From: CAZTAO01 sp964611645
GTDB taxonomy: Bacteria; Armatimonadota; UBA5829
Direction of reading: 5' to 3'
Assembly: GCA_964611645.1 (NCBI GenBank)
Contig: CAZTAO010000039.1
Span: 1-44,227, forward strand
DNA length: 44,227 nt
The translations under genes were made by a program, and so were the position numbers. Below, in pieces: positions 1-8,774 of this stretch; position 1 is the stretch's first letter, and every line of letters starts with the position of its first letter. The notes under the pieces are model-generated. The model worked only from the letters and a program-made list of their open reading frames with translations. It was not told the origin of the DNA and made no database searches.

Positions 1-1
1 T

Positions 2-70
2 AATACCATCGAGGCTTGCCAACAGATGATCGCAGACGCCAACCAGCATGCACTCTCTGCCACGCCATAG
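2..70 (+). CDS. Possible 3' end of an unidentified protein (partial)
   Basis: An open frame entering from the left edge encodes 22 residues ending ANQHALSATP before a TAG stop. The helical, alanine- and glutamine-rich composition is loosely like the tails of the FIMAH-type secreted proteins further along, but the piece is too short to assign. From here to 322 I see no other convincing gene; that stretch probably carries the 5' region of the pseudopilin gene. Confidence 0.25.
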   Translation, partial: NTIEACQQMIADANQHALSATP

Positions 71-322
71 CACATCATTCCCGCAGAACTGAACTCTCTC
101 GTTGCCAGAAGTAAGCTCAGTTACGCGGGAACAGTGTGCCGCTAGTGCTGAGTAGGTCCGCAGAGCGTATCGAAGCACGGCAATGGAACAGACCCAACTA
201 AGATAGCAAGCGTAATTGTACTCATGTAAGAAGGATTTTGAATCACCCGCGCATAATCTTACTTTGCGGCTCACTTGCAGATTTCGGCGGGCCGGACTCC
301 CTTTGTGCGGTGAGTTATCTGC

Positions 323-1084
323 ATGAACTTCGGAAGACTGAGCACATCCCGGCGTGGCATGTCCTTGATGGAGCTTCTTATTGTCATTGCCATCATTGCC
401 ATTCTCGCGGCAATCCTGCTGCCCATCTTCTTTCGTGCCCGCCGCCTGTCCAACCAGGCAATGTGCCTGAGTAACCTTAAGCAGTTCGGGCACGCGTTCG
501 CTATGTATGCGCAGGACTACGACAACTGGTGGCCAAGCCCGGGCGGGCTGTCGGGCAACTACGCCTACTGGTCCCAGACAGGCAGTGGGGGGCTGGAATC
601 GTACATCGGGCAGCGCGGGCTGGGGACAATCTGGCACTGCGCGGAGCTGAAGCGGTGGCACGGCAGGTTCCCCGCGCGCAGCTATTCCATGAACAGCTAC
701 CTGCGCAACCCGCCCGACATTGAATACCCAAGCTGCCTCAACCTGTTGTGTGGGGCTAATACCAGCTCCATTGAGGAGCCTGACAAGACAATCCTGCTGT
801 TTGAAGGCGTTACTCTTCAAGCCTACTTCCAGGATCAGCTCGACTACCTCTACCGCTGCGCAAACTGGTCTCGCGTCCGAGGCTACTATCCCAACATAGC
901 CCATACCATAGATTCGGGGATCCCCTGGCATGAACCCGTAAACAACTACCTCTATTGTGACGGCCACGCCAAAGCCAGACCACCTGGGCCGAAGACCGTC
1001 GGCTCGCTTTCCACCTGGCAGGAGATGTACGAGTGGTACGTCAGCAAGGCGTACTTCAAGAGCCGGTACGGTGAGGAGCCGTAG
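323..1084 (+). CDS. Type II secretion / type IV pilin-like pseudopilin with C-terminal H-X9-DG-like motif
   Basis: A 253-residue secreted or envelope pseudopilin. A short basic leader (RR at 10-11) ends in Gly12, followed by MSLMELLIVIAIIAILAAIL: prepilin peptidase would cleave after Gly12, leaving the canonical Glu at mature position 5 and a long hydrophobic helix. CLSNLKQFGHAFAMYAQDYD follows, as in the DUF1559-like pseudopilins expanded in Armatimonadota and Planctomycetota. The C-terminal YLYCDGHAKARP stretch is the usual closing motif of that family. The ATG at 323 gives a correctly spaced leader; no strong ribosome-binding site is visible. A 3' fragment of a paralogue lies at 11254-11403 with nearly identical DNA. 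Substrate or partners are unknown. Confidence 0.9.
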   Translation: MNFGRLSTSRRGMSLMELLIVIAIIAILAAILLPIFFRARRLSNQAMCLSNLKQFGHAFAMYAQDYDNWWPSPGGLSGNYAYWSQTGSGGLESYIGQRGLGTIWHCAELKRWHGRFPARSYSMNSYLRNPPDIEYPSCLNLLCGANTSSIEEPDKTILLFEGVTLQAYFQDQLDYLYRCANWSRVRGYYPNIAHTIDSGIPWHEPVNNYLYCDGHAKARPPGPKTVGSLSTWQEMYEWYVSKAYFKSRYGEEP

Positions 1085-1133
1085 GATCTGAGAATGCGTA
1101 TCATCCAGCCTCAGGACAACTGCAATGTCCAAG

Positions 1134-1171
1134 AGTGAAGCCTCCAGACCGTCAGCCCCGGAGGCTTCACT
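1134..1171 (+). terminator. Perfect 12-bp hairpin downstream of the pseudopilin gene
   Basis: AGTGAAGCCTCC (1134-1145) pairs perfectly with GGAGGCTTCACT (1160-1171) around a 14-nt loop, 50 bp after the pseudopilin stop. There is no T-tract, so it may be a transcript-stabilising hairpin or a factor-assisted terminator rather than an intrinsic one. Confidence 0.5.
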
Positions 1172-1331
1172 GCATACCGCAGTCCGTTCTGAGCTGCTTC
1201 TCGGCAGCCGGTTCCAGGCTGGTAGTTGATGATCATCCCAACATTCTGGACCGGGTAGAAACCGGAGTCCATTTTTGCGATAGCATCTTTTCATCCACCA
1301 ACAACTAGGAAGTAAACGCTCTCTCCGCAAG

Positions 1332-1362
1332 AGCCTCGGGAAGTCAGACTCCTGGGGCTTTT
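1332..1362 (+). terminator. Candidate intrinsic terminator
   Basis: AGCCTCGGGA (1332-1341) pairs with TCCTGGGGCT (1350-1359) along 10 bp, with two G-U wobbles, around an 8-nt loop, and runs into TTTT. This is a short but plausible factor-independent terminator for plus-strand transcription. Confidence 0.45.
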
Positions 1363-1806
1363 CGGCGTTCTACGCGTGGGAGTTGAGGCTGGGGGACTAA
1401 CACTCGGCAAGTTGCTGCTGGTTCGTCCTGTGCACACACCTCCGGCCAGTTCCGGGACATTCTGCCCCGACATTCTCTGTTTGGTAGGTTTCTCTCTGTT
1501 CTCTTTGTAGTGGGGGGTGACTACAGAGACGCCGTTCTAGCTTCGAAATTGGGGAGAGGCGGTTTGTTTCTGAATGAGTCCGCTGGGACGAGTAAATGTA
1601 GCGCTGAAGCTACTGCAGACTGACCCAACGTCCGACGGGCCCGCCGCCGTACGAAGAAGATCTCAGAGACGGCGGGCGGACGAATCGACATCCATCCGCC
1701 CGCCTTCAACACTCCGCCCAAAGAAGTATGGCACAATCACCGCCGCACGCTTGAGTCGAGCCTTTCGCAATGCATGGGAGCAAGGCCATTGCCATTCTCC
1801 GAGCGC

Positions 1807-3774
1807 TTACAGAGTCAGTTGCTCGATAATACCCTGTGCCGCGGCCAACATCTCATCGGCTTGCACTTGGGTCAGCTTGCCGGTTTTCAGGAATGCACGC
1901 ACCTGGTTACAGAACGCCTTCATTGAGTCAATCGCCCCGGCTATGTCCCCGGAGTTTATATCCTCTATGGCGCTGTTCAGCTTGGCGTAGAGCGATTGAC
2001 CATTCGCAGGCAGAACCACACCGTTAGCGACGAGAGTGTCCAAATACTCGATCAGTGTTTCCACGTCATCGACCGATGCCAGCACCTGACGCTCGAACGC
2101 GCCGATGTCATTTGCTGATCGCTGGGGACGGGAGACGCCCCGCTGATCCAGTGTAACCAAGTTGCCGGCGCTATCGGTGGAGTCTGCCTGGTCGATTGCG
2201 GGACTGCCTGGAAGCAGCGCGCAGGTCCAGGTGGGGCCGCCGTTGTCTGCCAGTACTCCCAGCATAGGGTCGGTGTTGATCTGGTCGCCCATCGCGATCA
2301 GATAGCCGTTTCCATCGTCTGTCGAGAGGTTGTAGCCGTAGGAGATGATTGCGGCATCAGTGTCAATGGCCGCAAGGTTTGGACCCGCCGCATCGTTGGC
2401 GAGAATGGTGTTCTTGATGGCGACTTCGCCCCACCCATTCGCGACGCCGCTGGCGCCGTTTGCCGGACTACCGGCCTGTGCGCTGCAGAAGTTGCCGGTC
2501 AGGGTGCTGTTGTCTACGGCCAAGACACCTCCGAACAGCGCCATGGCGCCGCCGAATGCATCCCCGACGCCTGTGGGTCCGCTAACGCTGTTGCCGGCCA
2601 AGGTGCTGTTCCTGACGGAGACAATGGAGTCCTCCCCGCCAAGGCTGATGATAGCGCCGCCGGCGGCGCTGTTCGTCAGGCTGGCGGCGGAGTTGCCGCT
2701 CAGGGTGCTGCTGTCTACGGTCAGAGACGCGCTGCTTGCGGAATCTCCCATGCTCAACTGCGCGATAGCGCCTCCGAGGGCTTCGAGGCCGTCAGCAAGG
2801 ACCACGTTGTTGCTCAGGGTGCTCCGCACTATACTAGCCGTCGCAGTGCCGGGAGGGCCGATTGACCATTCGCCGTCACTGTCCGTATAAGCATAGTTGA
2901 CCACGGCGCCCCCCAACCAAGCGGAGTTGCCGGTCAGAATGCTATCCTCGATTGTTAGTGACGCAGTGCAGCCATCGCCCCCGTTGCAGATCGCGCCGCC
3001 GCCTCCGATCAAGTAGGAGGAATCTGGACCGGAATCGGTGATCGCATTGCCGCTCAGGGTGCACCCAGTGAGGGTCAGCACGGCAGGGCTGTCGATGCTG
3101 GAAAAGCCGCTGAATATGGCGCCGCCCGCGCGCGCCGCCGTGTTGTCGGTCAGCACGCAATCGGTGAGAGTCATCGTGGCCAAGTTGAGGACGGCGCCCC
3201 CCATCCCTGTCATGTAGTCCGTCTCCAGCCCGGAGGCGGTGTTACTGCTTAGTGTGCAGTTAGCCAGCTCCGCCGGACCAAAGCTGGCCAGGGCGCCTCC
3301 AAACGTGCTGGTGTTGCGCGTCAACGTACAGTCGGCGAGCATCAGTGTGCAGAAGTTGGCGATCCCGCCGCCGGCGTTGTAGTAGTCTCCGAACCCATCC
3401 GCGATGGTCAGGCCCGAAACAGTGACGACGATGCCGGGAATCACAGAGTCCATAGCGTCGATGCCGGTCCACAGCACGGGAACCGCATTTCCGCCCGAGA
3501 TGGTCAGAAGATCCTGCCCTGGGCCGTTGATGGTGACGCTCGTGCTTACCAGCAGTGGGCCTCTAACGGGGTCCAGAGTTACCGTGCCGGTGGCCGTGAT
3601 GTCGATGATGTCACCACTCGCCACATTCTGCAGGGCGTGACGCAGGGTGCCTTCACTGCCATCGTCGGCAGTGCTGGTTACGTACAGTGTTGCTGCGGCG
3701 CAGGTCGCCGTGAAGAGTCCGCCGATCATCATTAGTGCGATGATAAGCATAGTTGTCTTTCCGAGTGTCTTCAT
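1807..3774 (-). CDS. Secreted right-handed beta-helix protein with choice-of-anchor Q region and FIMAH-like C-terminus
   Basis: A 655-residue exported protein. The leader MKTLGKTTMLIIALMMIGG ends near CAAA; I use the ATG at 3774, not the one seven codons upstream, because GAGAGGAAAGGAA directly precedes it. The body (about 30-540) is built of beta-helix rungs with recurring NSTLSGN and GGAI elements, as in polymorphic-outer-membrane and pectate-lyase-like folds. The stretch NGGPTWTCALLPGSPAID and the later DIGAFERQ are the choice-of-anchor Q signature. The last 85 residues are helical (SGDIAGAIDSMKAFCNQV) and look like a FIMAH domain. Likely role: surface adhesion or polysaccharide binding or cleavage; no catalytic residues can be assigned. 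It lies 102 bp downstream of the HAF-repeat gene and is probably cotranscribed with it. Confidence 0.88.
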   Translation of the reverse strand: MKTLGKTTMLIIALMMIGGLFTATCAAATLYVTSTADDGSEGTLRHALQNVASGDIIDITATGTVTLDPVRGPLLVSTSVTINGPGQDLLTISGGNAVPVLWTGIDAMDSVIPGIVVTVSGLTIADGFGDYYNAGGGIANFCTLMLADCTLTRNTSTFGGALASFGPAELANCTLSSNTASGLETDYMTGMGGAVLNLATMTLTDCVLTDNTAARAGGAIFSGFSSIDSPAVLTLTGCTLSGNAITDSGPDSSYLIGGGGAICNGGDGCTASLTIEDSILTGNSAWLGGAVVNYAYTDSDGEWSIGPPGTATASIVRSTLSNNVVLADGLEALGGAIAQLSMGDSASSASLTVDSSTLSGNSAASLTNSAAGGAIISLGGEDSIVSVRNSTLAGNSVSGPTGVGDAFGGAMALFGGVLAVDNSTLTGNFCSAQAGSPANGASGVANGWGEVAIKNTILANDAAGPNLAAIDTDAAIISYGYNLSTDDGNGYLIAMGDQINTDPMLGVLADNGGPTWTCALLPGSPAIDQADSTDSAGNLVTLDQRGVSRPQRSANDIGAFERQVLASVDDVETLIEYLDTLVANGVVLPANGQSLYAKLNSAIEDINSGDIAGAIDSMKAFCNQVRAFLKTGKLTQVQADEMLAAAQGIIEQLTL

Positions 3775-3876
3775 TTCCTTTCCTCTCTTACCCATAGTCT
3801 TGATGCCAGCCGTTCACGGCAGGCCTCGGCGGAACCGATCCACCGAGGCTTGCCAATCAGCAGACGGTAACTGATG

Positions 3877-5516
3877 CTAAGGCACAGTCACCGTCTGGGT
3901 TGTGAAGAAGTCGCCGAGAGAGCTGGTGCCACGAATGGTCAGGGTCTGCTCTCCAGGGGGTATGCCCATGAACGTAAGCGTACACTTCTTGCTCTCCCCC
4001 GGCTTGATTGCCCCGTATACCAGCGGCAGATCTGATTTGCTATCCACACCGCCCAAACCGGCGGACGTTACCATAACGTCGTAGACCGTGGTGTCGGACG
4101 GATTGCCGATCTGCACAGTAACCTTGATATTCGGACTCTTCGCGCTCGGGGAAGTCACGGTCACATCCGAGATATCCAGTGCTGACACCGGTGCCGTCAA
4201 GTCCCACGTGACAGGAAAGACGAAGTTGGAGTCGAAGGAGCTTGCTCCGCCGACCGCGAGCCCGGAGTCGTTGAGGCCCAGAGCAAGCGCCATGTCGGTG
4301 CCGGGCGGCGCAAGAAGTTTCTGCGTGCCCATGACAGCACTCCAGCCGAAGGCAACATAGCTCATGCCATTGACTGGATCAGAAATCATGAGTGTACCCG
4401 CCACCTGCCCGCTGTCGTTAATGTCGGCAAGAGCCATCTGAATCGCGCTGCCAGCAGGAATGAGGCCGTCTGTCGGCACCTGAGTCCACGTGCCAGCCTG
4501 CCATATCCATAACTGGAAGATCTGTTCGCCAGTGGCCGTGTCGTAGGCGATGACACCGAAAAGGGCCTGCCCCTGGTCGTTAACGCTCCAGACTCCCCAC
4601 GGCGAGTAGATGACCGAGCCCTCGGCAGGAGGCGCTGTCTCCACGTAAGAGAAGGTACCTGTATTCGAGTCATAGAGGAAATAGCCATCCGCAGACGACC
4701 ACCCTGCCACTATCCCATCGCGGCTGATCGCATCGACGCGCCCGTCAGCCCGGGAATCACCCGGGAATGTAAGCTGGGTGACGGTGATCCCATCTGCTGT
4801 CTTTTGCCAAAGAAAAGCCTCCTCGGCGTAAAGCTCATTGCCATTGACGTCCTGCACTCCCAGATCAAGTAGCGCAGTCCCAGCCACCCGGCCATTNNNN
4901 NNNNNNCTGACAGCCGCAAACGGCGGCACAACCAAGCGGCCAGCAGTCCGCCGCTGAGAAATCCAGTTTTTGCGCGCGCATCCAACGGGGTTCCGTCGTC
5001 CGTCGTAATCTCCGTTCGGACTCCGTCTTCCCAGAGGAACCAGCCTCTCCCGTAGCCATTATCACATAGGATCTGCCCGGCGGCGTTGATGGCCAACGCG
5101 TTGCTCTCGTCCTCGCCTTCAAGCACCCCTAGGTCCTCGGCTGTGTAGGCGCCGTCGGCATCGGGAGCCCAGCGAGTCGCGCGCCAGTGGTTCGTGTCGT
5201 TCTGGCAATAGCCCACAATGACGCCACTGTCGTTGATCCCATTGACTTGCCGGGAGTAGTAATCGCCCAACTCGCCCAAGTTTCCCAGATCCGGAAGGAC
5301 GCCCGGCACACCATCTGTCCAGACGCAAGTGGCCTGACCGCTCTCACCTCCGACGAAGCCAGCGACTTGCCCGCCGGCGTTGACAACGAATCCGAGGCCG
5401 GCCTGGTAGCCGTCTGGCAGATTCAGGATGTTTGGTGCGATGCCCGCAGCGCAGGACACAGCACCGATCATCACCAACGCAATGACTAGCATAACTGTCT
5501 TTCCGATTGTCTTCAT
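3877..5516 (-). CDS. Secreted HAF-repeat beta-propeller-like protein with Ig-like tail (frameshift plus N gap)
   Basis: An exported protein made of HAF-type repeats: VNGINDSGVIVG, ADINDSGQVAG and LGLNDSGLAVG recur about every 45-60 residues. It ends in a CARDB-like Ig domain (LDISDVTVTSPSAKSPNIKV to the C-terminus). The leader MKTIGKTVMLVIALVMIG starts at 5516 after GAGAGAGGAA. The frame changes near 4967-4971: adding one base to that five-base run gives KNWISQRRTAGRLVVPPFAAV, which leads in frame through the 10-base N gap to NGRVAG. In the uncorrected frame the protein degenerates into WLCRRLRL. The four codons covering the gap would fit an S-I-N-D type repeat core. I read this as one gene damaged by a sequencing or assembly error. 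Function unknown; probably a cell-surface protein. Confidence 0.82.
4897..4906. other. Assembly gap (10 N) inside the HAF-repeat gene
   Basis: Ten undetermined bases. With exactly ten bases the downstream HAF frame joins the corrected upstream frame, so the true gap may be close to its drawn size. Confidence 0.95.
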
Positions 5517-5649
5517 TTCCTCTCTCCTTTTCAAATCTCTTCCTCCTTATTGGCCGCTCATATTGCTGCTGAGCCCCCACCTTAGCGGCCGAGAATCAGT
5601 GGGAAGCGTTCAACTGACTGAGCAGTGTCCACTGACCATCCCTCTTCCA

Positions 5650-6129
5650 TCAGGTGACGGGATTGCCACCCCCGATGCTGGTACGTCCGTGCACATCAGG
5701 TGCACTGTGGTAGACGACCGAGGGAAGATTGTCTGCCGCGCGTGGGCTTATGAGTACCCACCCTTCCAGGACGTCTCGGACTGCGCGGGCCAAGTCCTCC
5801 GGGGCCTCCCGCTTCGTTACGTAACCTCTTGCTCCTGCCGCCAATGCGCGCGCCACGTACCTTGGTTCCTCGTGCAGGGAGCACACCAATACAGGGATCT
5901 GGCGGGAACGCAGTTCGGAAACCAGAGCCAATCCATCCTCCTCGCCCAGAGACAGGTCCACCAGCGCCAGATCCGGGGGCTCTGTGTCGGCGATCTCCAG
6001 CGCTTCGGTCTGGCCAGGCGCCTCGCGGCATTCGGTAATGCCATCCTCGGCCAGCACGAGTGCCAGCTCCTGCCGCACATTGGCATGATTGTCTACCAGT
6101 AGAATGCGCACCGGCCTGCGAGCTTCCAT
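5650..6129 (-). CDS. Receiver-only response regulator, NarL-type, lacking the HTH output domain
   Basis: A 159-residue protein with a CheY-like receiver domain (about 6-120) similar to its neighbour at 6383-7042. Phospho-acceptor Asp lies in LALVDLSL, with CSLHEEP and the conserved Lys in YVTKREAP. The first acidic pair is Asp-Asn (VDNHANVR) where the neighbour has Asp-Asp, so metal binding may be altered. After the receiver there are only about 30 unrelated residues; the LuxR-type DNA-binding domain is missing. The ATG at 6129 follows AAGGAGACGGTT; the reading frame extends upstream but without such a site. It could be a phosphate sink or single-domain partner for the kinase at 6990-8394, or a decayed duplicate. 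Confidence 0.85.
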   Translation of the reverse strand: MEARRPVRILLVDNHANVRQELALVLAEDGITECREAPGQTEALEIADTEPPDLALVDLSLGEEDGLALVSELRSRQIPVLVCSLHEEPRYVARALAAGARGYVTKREAPEDLARAVRDVLEGWVLISPRAADNLPSVVYHSAPDVHGRTSIGGGNPVT

Positions 6130-6322
6130 AACCGTCTCCTTGCCTGGTTTCCGGGCTGTCCGGGGCATCAGTAAGTGCTGTTGCCATCGAGGATATCGTA
6201 TGTGGTTCGGCGCGGGCAGGATCATCCACATGCACTGACGCCGCGCAGATGGGTCTTCCACTTACTGAGACATCATAGCAGAGGAAGGACAGCGTGTATG
6301 CCGCGAGTATTACTTGCGCTCA

Positions 6323-6343
6323 TGTGGGGGAAAACACTTACAT
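6323..6343. promoter_or_regulatory. Candidate operator upstream of the receiver-only regulator
   Basis: TGTGGGGGAAAACACTTACA matches 16 of 20 positions of the palindrome at 8710-8729 in the same orientation. It sits about 200 bp upstream of the receiver-only regulator gene and downstream of the LuxR-type regulator. I infer a binding site for the LuxR-type regulator. Confidence 0.4.
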
Positions 6344-6382
6344 CGAGGTGTAAAGACTTCGGGATTGCGCCAGCGAAGGAGA

Positions 6383-7042
6383 TTACGCAGTGTAGTCGTG
6401 CAGGTGGTTGATGGCGTGGCGTCGGAGGTCGCGCATGCCGTCCAAGGCGAACTTGTCCAGGATGCGGGCGTAGTATGACTCCACGGTGCGCGTGCTTATG
6501 TGAAGGGCGGCGGCGATCTCTATGGTTCCCTCACCCTGGCCCAGGAGATGGTACACCTGACGCTCCTGCTCGCTGAGTTCGCGGTCTGCGTCGTGTTCAG
6601 CGGGAGCAGATAGCCGGGTCGCCAGAGCCACGGCTGCAGCCGGGCTCACGAAGCGTCGTTCCGCAGCAACCTCTCGAATTCCCTGGATCAGCACCTGGTC
6701 CACCTCGCGTTTGGTTACATATCCCAGTGCCCCGGCCGAGAAAGCCCCCTCCACGTGTCGGGGATCCTCGTGCATCGAGTATACCAGGGAGGGCACGGCC
6801 AGGGTGCGCAGGTCACTCACCAGAGGCAGGCCATCCTCACCGTTCAGGGAAAGATCGACGAGAGCCAGATGAGGGCTGTGCTTCTCTGCCAGACTCAGAG
6901 CCTCCGTCCGTCCGCTCGCCTCCGCGCACACGGCGATACCCTCCGGCGACAGAAGAAGCGCCAGGCCTCTTCGAACGGCGGGATGGTCGTCAACGATCAG
7001 TATGCGGATCGGCGTCGGCAATGCGGACTTCATATCTTCCAT
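6383..7042 (-). CDS. NarL/FixJ-type response regulator with LuxR HTH
   Basis: A 219-residue transcription regulator. The receiver domain (about 10-130) carries LIVDDHPAVRRG, the phospho-acceptor Asp in LALVDLSL, YSMHEDP and the Lys of YVTKREV. The C-terminal LuxR HTH (about 150-215) shows LSEQERQVYHLLGQG, EIAAALHISTRTVESYYARI. It starts at an ATG behind AGGAGAGG and overlaps the 3' end of the histidine kinase gene by 53 bp, so the two are translationally linked. It should be phosphorylated by that kinase and is the obvious candidate to bind the GGGGAAATCCCC-type sites around this cluster. Target genes are not known; the neighbouring secreted proteins are plausible. Confidence 0.93.
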   Translation of the reverse strand: MEDMKSALPTPIRILIVDDHPAVRRGLALLLSPEGIAVCAEASGRTEALSLAEKHSPHLALVDLSLNGEDGLPLVSDLRTLAVPSLVYSMHEDPRHVEGAFSAGALGYVTKREVDQVLIQGIREVAAERRFVSPAAAVALATRLSAPAEHDADRELSEQERQVYHLLGQGEGTIEIAAALHISTRTVESYYARILDKFALDGMRDLRRHAINHLHDYTA

Positions 7043-8394
7043 CGTTTGTTTCCTCTCCTATTTCAGCAAGCTGATTCCCCGGCGGCGAGTTACGCCGAGG
7101 CACCTGGCAGGTCACAACAGCACCGCCCTTGGGATCGTTCACCACCTCAAACTTGCCCTCCAGAACTCGGGCACGGTAGGCCATAGTGCGTAGACCCATA
7201 CCCTTGGATGAAATATCGCTCGACAGGCCGATGCCGTCGTCCCGGATTCGCAGAAGCAGACTCCCCTCCGACCCCTGCAGTTCCACGATGATACGCTTCG
7301 CACGGGAGTGGCGAGACGCGTTGCTCAGAGCCTCCTGGGCGATCCGATACAGGTACTGAGCCGCCGTAGGATCGTAGACACGGACATCTCCATCAGCGAT
7401 GAACTCACACCGCACGGCCGTCGCCACCTTTGCGCGCTTAGTGAGCGCGCGCAGAGCGGATTCGAGCGCTTCCGGATCCGTATCAAGAGGGCAGAGGCCG
7501 CGAGCTACAGCATAGGCCTCGTCCATGGCCTCTTGCAGAAGGGAGTACAACGCTCGGAGGTCCTGCCGCGCTACCGGCCCGCCCTGCTCCACTCGACGTT
7601 CCAGCGCACGGCACCGCAGCAGTGCCCCGGTGAGCTGCTGGCAGACGCCATCGTGGACGTCCAGCCCGAGTCGGCGACGCTCATCATCTCCAACCCGCGC
7701 GATCTCCTGTTCCAGACGGCGCCTCTCGTCCATCTGGAGACTCAGCTCCTGATGTGCGGCGCCCAGCTTTTCGGCTTCCGCCTTCGCTCTCGAAGAAGCC
7801 TCCTGTTCCGCGGAGTGACGTCACCAGGAATGACTGGAAGCGCCTCAGCAGCAGCATCGTTGCCAGGAGCATGCCCGACAGTGCGAGTCCTTGAACCAGC
7901 TTGATGCCGACGGAGGTGGGGAAATCGACGCCCCCCGCTCTGAACACGCGTGTCAACTCCGGTACCTCGCTGAGGAAGGGCGCGGCCATCAGGACGGCTA
8001 TGCTGAGTCCAGTGCCGATGCGGGCGGACCTCTCCCCGTTAAACATCAGGAGGAAAATCGGCATCCACACGGGCAGTATCCGTACGAACGGCCCCTGGGG
8101 GAACGCGATGGTACCGGCTATCGAGAGCACGTAACTCAGGCCAAGAACCACCCATACCCGTTTCTTGTAGTCCAACTGTCGGAACACCGCTCCGAGCACG
8201 ATGCTGACGTAGGTCACTACCGCTACGGCCTGAGCCCATCCTGAGAACGGTATTCCCGGCCCAAACACCTGAATAAGGAGCACAGGTAGGTACGCTACTA
8301 CGCTGGCGATCAGGATTGCATCGACCGTCTTGCGCCGCCAGTCGGTGAGTGTGCCCTCGACCGGCGTAATCTTTGAGCCTGTAGTTGTCGGCAT
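6990..8394 (-). CDS. Membrane histidine kinase, HisKA_3/NarX type, interrupted by a frameshift
   Basis: Two open frames make one kinase of about 465 residues. The N-terminal part (8394 to about 7810) has about six membrane segments, including AILIASVVAYLPVLLIQVF and GLALSGMLLATMLLLRR. The C-terminal part carries the H box RRLGLDVHDGVCQQL, the N box RIAQEALSNASRHS and the ATP-binding motifs IRDDGIGL and GMGLRTM, typical of kinases paired with NarL-type regulators. Continuing the second frame upstream gives EQEASSRAKAEAEKLGAAHQ, the expected coiled coil, which joins the first frame near 7805-7812 if one G of a GG pair is removed. There is no extracellular domain of size, so the signal is probably sensed in or near the membrane. 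Either a sequencing error or a recent inactivating mutation. Confidence 0.82.
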
Positions 8395-8538
8395 TGCAGA
8401 TCAGCTTCTCCAAAGGGTGGGGACGTCAACAATTGCGTGATCAGGCACCGCGAATAAGGCACGTTACGTGCATTCTACCATCTGGCCCACACCTGGTCAA
8501 TCACTCGGTAAGAGTTCACGCTCGATGAGTACAACGTC

Positions 8539-8599
8539 ATGCTGAACTTGATTCAGCATCTGGCGTAGTCGTGAACAGACCCTGAAACGAGTTCAGGGT
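8539..8599. repeat. REP-like double hairpin
   Basis: Two similar hairpins, each with an 8-bp perfect stem and 5-nt loop: ATGCTGAA/TTCAGCAT (8539-8546, 8552-8559) and ACCCTGAA/TTCAGGGT (8579-8586, 8592-8599). The CTGAA...TTCAG cores and GTCATGCTGAACTTGATTCA wording resemble widely dispersed intergenic palindromes of several bacterial phyla. Confidence 0.6.
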
Positions 8600-8709
8600 G
8601 ACGCGGTGCTCGGCAACAGTGAACAGTTACATCACTCGGACCGTGTTCCGACTGCCGCATTTGAGCACACTGCCTACAGTACTCACGTTCTTGTCTGGAT
8701 CCCTTTCGG

Positions 8710-8729
8710 TGTAGGGGAAATCCCCTACA
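8710..8729. promoter_or_regulatory. 20-bp palindrome, candidate response-regulator operator
   Basis: TGTAGGGGAAATCCCCTACA is a perfect 9-bp inverted repeat (8710-8718 and 8721-8729) with a 2-bp centre. Palindromes of this size and spacing suit dimeric NarL-type regulators. It lies between the divergent kinase and beta-helix genes; a diverged copy is at 6323-6343 and a right half-copy at 8775-8788. Confidence 0.5.
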
Positions 8730-8731
8730 TG

Positions 8732-8741
8732 NNNNNNNNNN
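8732..8741. other. Assembly gap (10 N)
   Basis: Ten undetermined bases between two copies of AAATCCCCTACATG. The flanking repeat probably caused the assembly break, so the true length may differ. Confidence 0.95.
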
Positions 8742-8774
8742 ACGCTATGTCCAGCAGAGATTAGATACTCCGCT

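Larger units (their letters stand above)
1085..1806. other. Intergenic region between convergent genes, with alternative GC-rich hairpins
   Basis: There is no credible gene in these 722 bases. Besides the two hairpins listed separately, GGCGGGCGGA (1671-1680) pairs perfectly with TCCGCCCGCC (1695-1704). The same left arm can instead pair with CCCGCCGCCGT (1640-1650), with one bulged G. The two folds are mutually exclusive. They lie just past the 3' end of the minus-strand beta-helix gene and may act as its terminator. Confidence 0.5.

Noticed and set aside
10..22. Shared 12-mer GAGGCTTGCCAA at the left edge and at 3846-3857
   Set aside because: It has no palindrome or consistent position relative to genes; two copies in 44 kb of GC-rich DNA may be chance.
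1574..1990. 138-codon plus-strand frame
   Set aside because: It runs into the antisense of the beta-helix gene's 3' end and through GC-rich hairpins; composition is not protein-like.
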